Assembly: GCA_964605715.1 (NCBI GenBank) | Contig: CAZSDV010000031.1 | Span: 1-24,387 of the forward strand | DNA from: JAPUME01 sp964605715 | Lineage (GTDB): Bacteria; Acidobacteriota; Terriglobia; UBA7540; JAPUME01 | Direction: 5' to 3' | Length of the DNA: 24,387 nt | Part shown: positions 22,344 through 24,387 of the stretch, one piece after another | Layout of the letters: each line of letters begins with the position of its first letter | How positions within the stretch are numbered: the stretch's first letter is position 1 | Program-made: the position numbers and the translations under genes | Notes under the pieces: generated by a model | The model's database searches: none | What the model was told of the DNA's origin: nothing | Seen by the model: the letters and a program-made list of their open reading frames with translations, nothing else

Positions 22344-23639
22344 ATGCCTCGTATCTATTTTCAGTGCATCGCCGAAAGCTGTGGCAGATCGCTAGAGTCA
22401 AAACAGGATTCCTTCCAGTGTCCCCATTGTGGTGACCTACTAGAAGTCCGTTACAAGTTTGAAAACATAGATCCTGAGAAAGTCAGGATCGAATGGAGTC
22501 AACGGCGATTAAGTAATAAATCAATCAACCGCTCTGGCGTTTGGCGATTCCGCGAATTAATTCCTTTTTTAGAAGATGATGCTCGGATCACTTCACTTGC
22601 CGAGGGAAACACACCCCTAGTAAGAGCAAGTCATAGTGGTTCTTGGGCTGGGTCTGTAAACCTCAGCGTCAAGCATCAAGGAAGCAACCCCACTGGTTCC
22701 TTCAAAGACCTCGGCATGACAACATGCATAACCCGGGCTGATACGCAAAGTATCCGGATGGTTGCCTGCGCCAGCACAGGTAACACATCCTCTTCGATGG
22801 CAGCTTATGCATCTCGGGCCGGAATGAAAGCATTGCTCTTCATTCCTAAAGAAAAAATCTCGCAAGCTAAACTGGCCCAGGCCCTTGACTTCGGCGCTAT
22901 CGTAATGGAAATTGGCAATAATTTCGATCAGGCTTTTTCCCTGCTGCGAGAACTGGCTATCGAGATGGGTATATATTTAGTCAATTCCATTAATCCATTC
23001 CGCATTGAGGGCCAGAAGACCATCGTCGCAGAAATGCTCGAACAGCGAGGCTGGCAATCTCCCGACTACATTGTTGTTCCCGGCGGAAATCTGGGCAACG
23101 TTTCAGCGATTGGAAAAGGCTTACGTGAGCTCAACGAGTTGGGGTTCATCGAGAAGATACCTCGCCTGGTCGTCGTCCAGGCAGAAAAGGCCAGTCCTTT
23201 TGTCCAGACGTTGCGTACCAAAAGCGCCAAACTACTAGCAGTAGATCATCCGGACACGGAAGCCACCGCCATCCGCATTGGCCACCCCGCTAATTGGCAA
23301 AAAGCCATGGGGGCGCTCAAGTGGTCCAAGGGGTTGGCTGAATCAGTTACTGACCGTGAGATTCTTGAAGCGAAAAATTCTCTTGCCAAAGATGGGATCG
23401 GCTGCGAGCCAGCCTCCGCCACCACCGTCGCTGGGATTCGGAAATTGACACAAGCGGGTGTCATCGATCACGAAGCTGACATTGTAGCCGTGTTGACCGG
23501 GAACCAGCTTAAAGACACCGAATATATCTACCGTCACAGAGCCACCAGCGAGCCCCAAGAAAACCGCCCACAAGTTGAATCTAACCTCGACGCTCTGCGT
23601 AAAACCCTAACTGAAAAACTCTCCTCTGTCCTCGCCTAA
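22344..23639 (+). CDS. thrC: Threonine synthase with N-terminal zinc ribbon
   Basis: This 431-residue PLP enzyme converts O-phosphohomoserine to threonine. An N-terminal zinc ribbon has Cys8, Cys13, Cys26 and Cys29. The PLP lysine is Lys121 in NPTGSFKDLGM. The phosphate-binding loop is ACASTGNTSSSMAAYASRAG, and GNTPLV at 88-93 is a standard substrate-site element. Further on, VVPGGNLGN and ALTGNQLKD-like AVLTGNQLKD complete the core. The ribbon places it in the class found in archaea, plants and many bacteria, not the E. coli ThrC class. It follows aspartate kinase by 27 bases; homoserine dehydrogenase and homoserine kinase are not in the window. A weak AGGA lies 11 bases before the ATG. A downstream gap of 159 bases separates it from the DtxR-type regulator. 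Confidence 0.93.
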   Translation: MPRIYFQCIAESCGRSLESKQDSFQCPHCGDLLEVRYKFENIDPEKVRIEWSQRRLSNKSINRSGVWRFRELIPFLEDDARITSLAEGNTPLVRASHSGSWAGSVNLSVKHQGSNPTGSFKDLGMTTCITRADTQSIRMVACASTGNTSSSMAAYASRAGMKALLFIPKEKISQAKLAQALDFGAIVMEIGNNFDQAFSLLRELAIEMGIYLVNSINPFRIEGQKTIVAEMLEQRGWQSPDYIVVPGGNLGNVSAIGKGLRELNELGFIEKIPRLVVVQAEKASPFVQTLRTKSAKLLAVDHPDTEATAIRIGHPANWQKAMGALKWSKGLAESVTDREILEAKNSLAKDGIGCEPASATTVAGIRKLTQAGVIDHEADIVAVLTGNQLKDTEYIYRHRATSEPQENRPQVESNLDALRKTLTEKLSSVLA

Positions 23640-23740
23640 TCTACCTGCCCGCTGTTTCCGTCTCCCTTATCCCAAATCTTTTTGGAAGCACACCTTATCT
23701 CGTATAGCCCTCAAGAAGGCTCCTTAGTTGAATTTGGAGG

Positions 23741-23790
23741 ACCTTGTGATTTACCAAGGTTTATGATCAAATGTAAGTAAGGTTAAATCA
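23741..23790 (+). promoter_or_regulatory. Dyads at the promoter of the DtxR-type gene
   Basis: ACCTTG (23741-23746) and CAAGGT (23755-23760) form a perfect dyad with an 8-base centre, directly before a TATGAT -10 candidate (23762-23767). A second inverted pair, TGATTTACC (23747-23755) and GGTTAAATCA (23781-23790), matches apart from one extra base and brackets that -10. The regulator may bind here itself. No convincing -35 was found. Confidence 0.4.
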
Positions 23791-23798
23791 GACACCCT

Positions 23799-24387
23799 AT
23801 GCCAGTAAAAACAAAAGGTACTCCTCTGCAGTCATTAAGTCAGGCTATTGAGGACTACCTAAAGGCCATATATACGTTGACTGGAGACCAGAAGGCCGCC
23901 AGCACCAGCTCCGTCGCTAAGCGACTTAAAGTTAGCTCAGCGGCGGTTACCGCTATGCTTAAAAAGATGTCAGAGGCCGGTCTAGTCCACTATCAGCGTC
24001 GCCACGGTGTATTGCTCACCAAGATAGGAAGGGCTCTAGCACTTGAAACTGTTCGGCGTCACCGCCTTCTTGAAAGCTTTTTTACCGATCATCTGGCCAT
24101 GGATTGGCACCAGGCGCACGTCGAGGCAGAAACGCTCGAGCATTTTATCTCTCATAAACTGGAGAAATTGATCGACTCCAAATTAGGCCATCCCTCAAGT
24201 GACCCACACGGCCATCCTATTCCCTCGGCCCGAGGAAAGGTCTCTCAGGAACCATTAAAGGCGCTGGCAGAGCTTAATGTCGGAGTCCAAGCCATCGTTC
24301 GCCGCGTTAGCGATGAAGACGCCGAACACATGCGTTGGTGGAAAGAAATCGGCTTAGTTCCAGGTTCGCCGGTTAAAGTCGTTGAGG
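23799..24387 (+). CDS. DtxR/MntR-family metal-dependent regulator (partial)
   Basis: The open frame from ATG 23799 runs to the right edge (196 complete codons, no stop). Residues about 14-75 form a winged helix-turn-helix (IEDYLKAIYTLT, then SVAKRLKVSSAAVTAMLKKM, then a wing RRHGVLLT). The following helices match the DtxR metal-binding and dimerisation domain: RRHRLLESFF, then METLEHFISHKLE-like AETLEHFISHKLEKLID, and CGHP-type GHPSSDPHGHPIP. The last visible residues enter the third, SH3-like FeoA-type domain (VPGSPVKVVE). Such proteins repress metal transport genes with iron or manganese bound. Metal choice is not decided: the ligand His and Glu positions are present, but no family-defining residue was checked. 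The partner gene, if any, lies beyond the window. Confidence 0.88.
   Translation, partial: MPVKTKGTPLQSLSQAIEDYLKAIYTLTGDQKAASTSSVAKRLKVSSAAVTAMLKKMSEAGLVHYQRRHGVLLTKIGRALALETVRRHRLLESFFTDHLAMDWHQAHVEAETLEHFISHKLEKLIDSKLGHPSSDPHGHPIPSARGKVSQEPLKALAELNVGVQAIVRRVSDEDAEHMRWWKEIGLVPGSPVKVVE

Noticed and set aside
23672..23690. Terminator after thrC (CCAAA-TCTT-TTTGG)
   Set aside because: The stem is short and weak, and no run of T follows it.
1..24387. tRNA, rRNA, CRISPR, insertion sequence or prophage features
   Set aside because: All intergenic stretches were read on both strands and none shows a cloverleaf, repeat-spacer array, transposase or integrase signature.

Overview
The window reads as chromosomal DNA of a Gram-negative heterotrophic bacterium with a full TCA cycle. 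The phylum cannot be fixed from sequence alone. The mix of a pyruvoyl-type arginine decarboxylase operon, a TolB-like propeller, an exported M28 peptidase and a sulfatase/PhoD pair would suit Acidobacteriota or a similar marine or soil lineage, but that is inference. Base composition is balanced. Starts are mixed (ATG, GTG, TTG), and clear Shine-Dalgarno sequences precede only some genes. I saw no tRNA, rRNA, CRISPR array, insertion sequence or phage gene.

Region 1 (1-4695) is central carbon metabolism. It holds the tail of a probable isocitrate dehydrogenase, a four-gene minus-strand operon frdABCD of the E. coli fumarate reductase type, and a divergent malate dehydrogenase. A 332-bp spacer with a candidate promoter in each direction separates frdA and mdh. 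Region 2 (4715-8124) holds two divergently transcribed exported phosphoesterase-fold enzymes: a sulfatase-family protein with Thr at the nucleophile position, and a PhoD-like metallophosphoesterase.

Region 3 (8234-10997) is a polyamine operon: pyruvoyl-dependent arginine decarboxylase, a deoxyhypusine-synthase-like enzyme and agmatinase, preceded by a leader with overlapping, mutually exclusive pairings. Arginine would go to agmatine, putrescine and probably a longer polyamine. The middle enzyme keeps the catalytic Lys but, by eye alignment, has lost several polar residues of the spermidine site of human deoxyhypusine synthase. This is the most interesting biochemistry in the window.

Region 4 (11141-15370) has a DJ-1/PfpI protein, an exported M28 peptidase with a C-terminal PDZ domain, a TolB-like propeller and an unknown 86-residue protein. 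Region 5 (15433-20004, minus strand) is a likely envelope-glycan operon: a GT2 polyprenyl-phosphate sugar transferase, an ArnT-like membrane glycosyltransferase and an asparagine-synthase-type amidotransferase. Region 6 (20307-24387) has an unknown two-helix membrane protein, aspartate kinase and threonine synthase as an operon behind an intergenic region rich in dyads, and the start of a DtxR/MntR-type metalloregulator with dyads at its own promoter.
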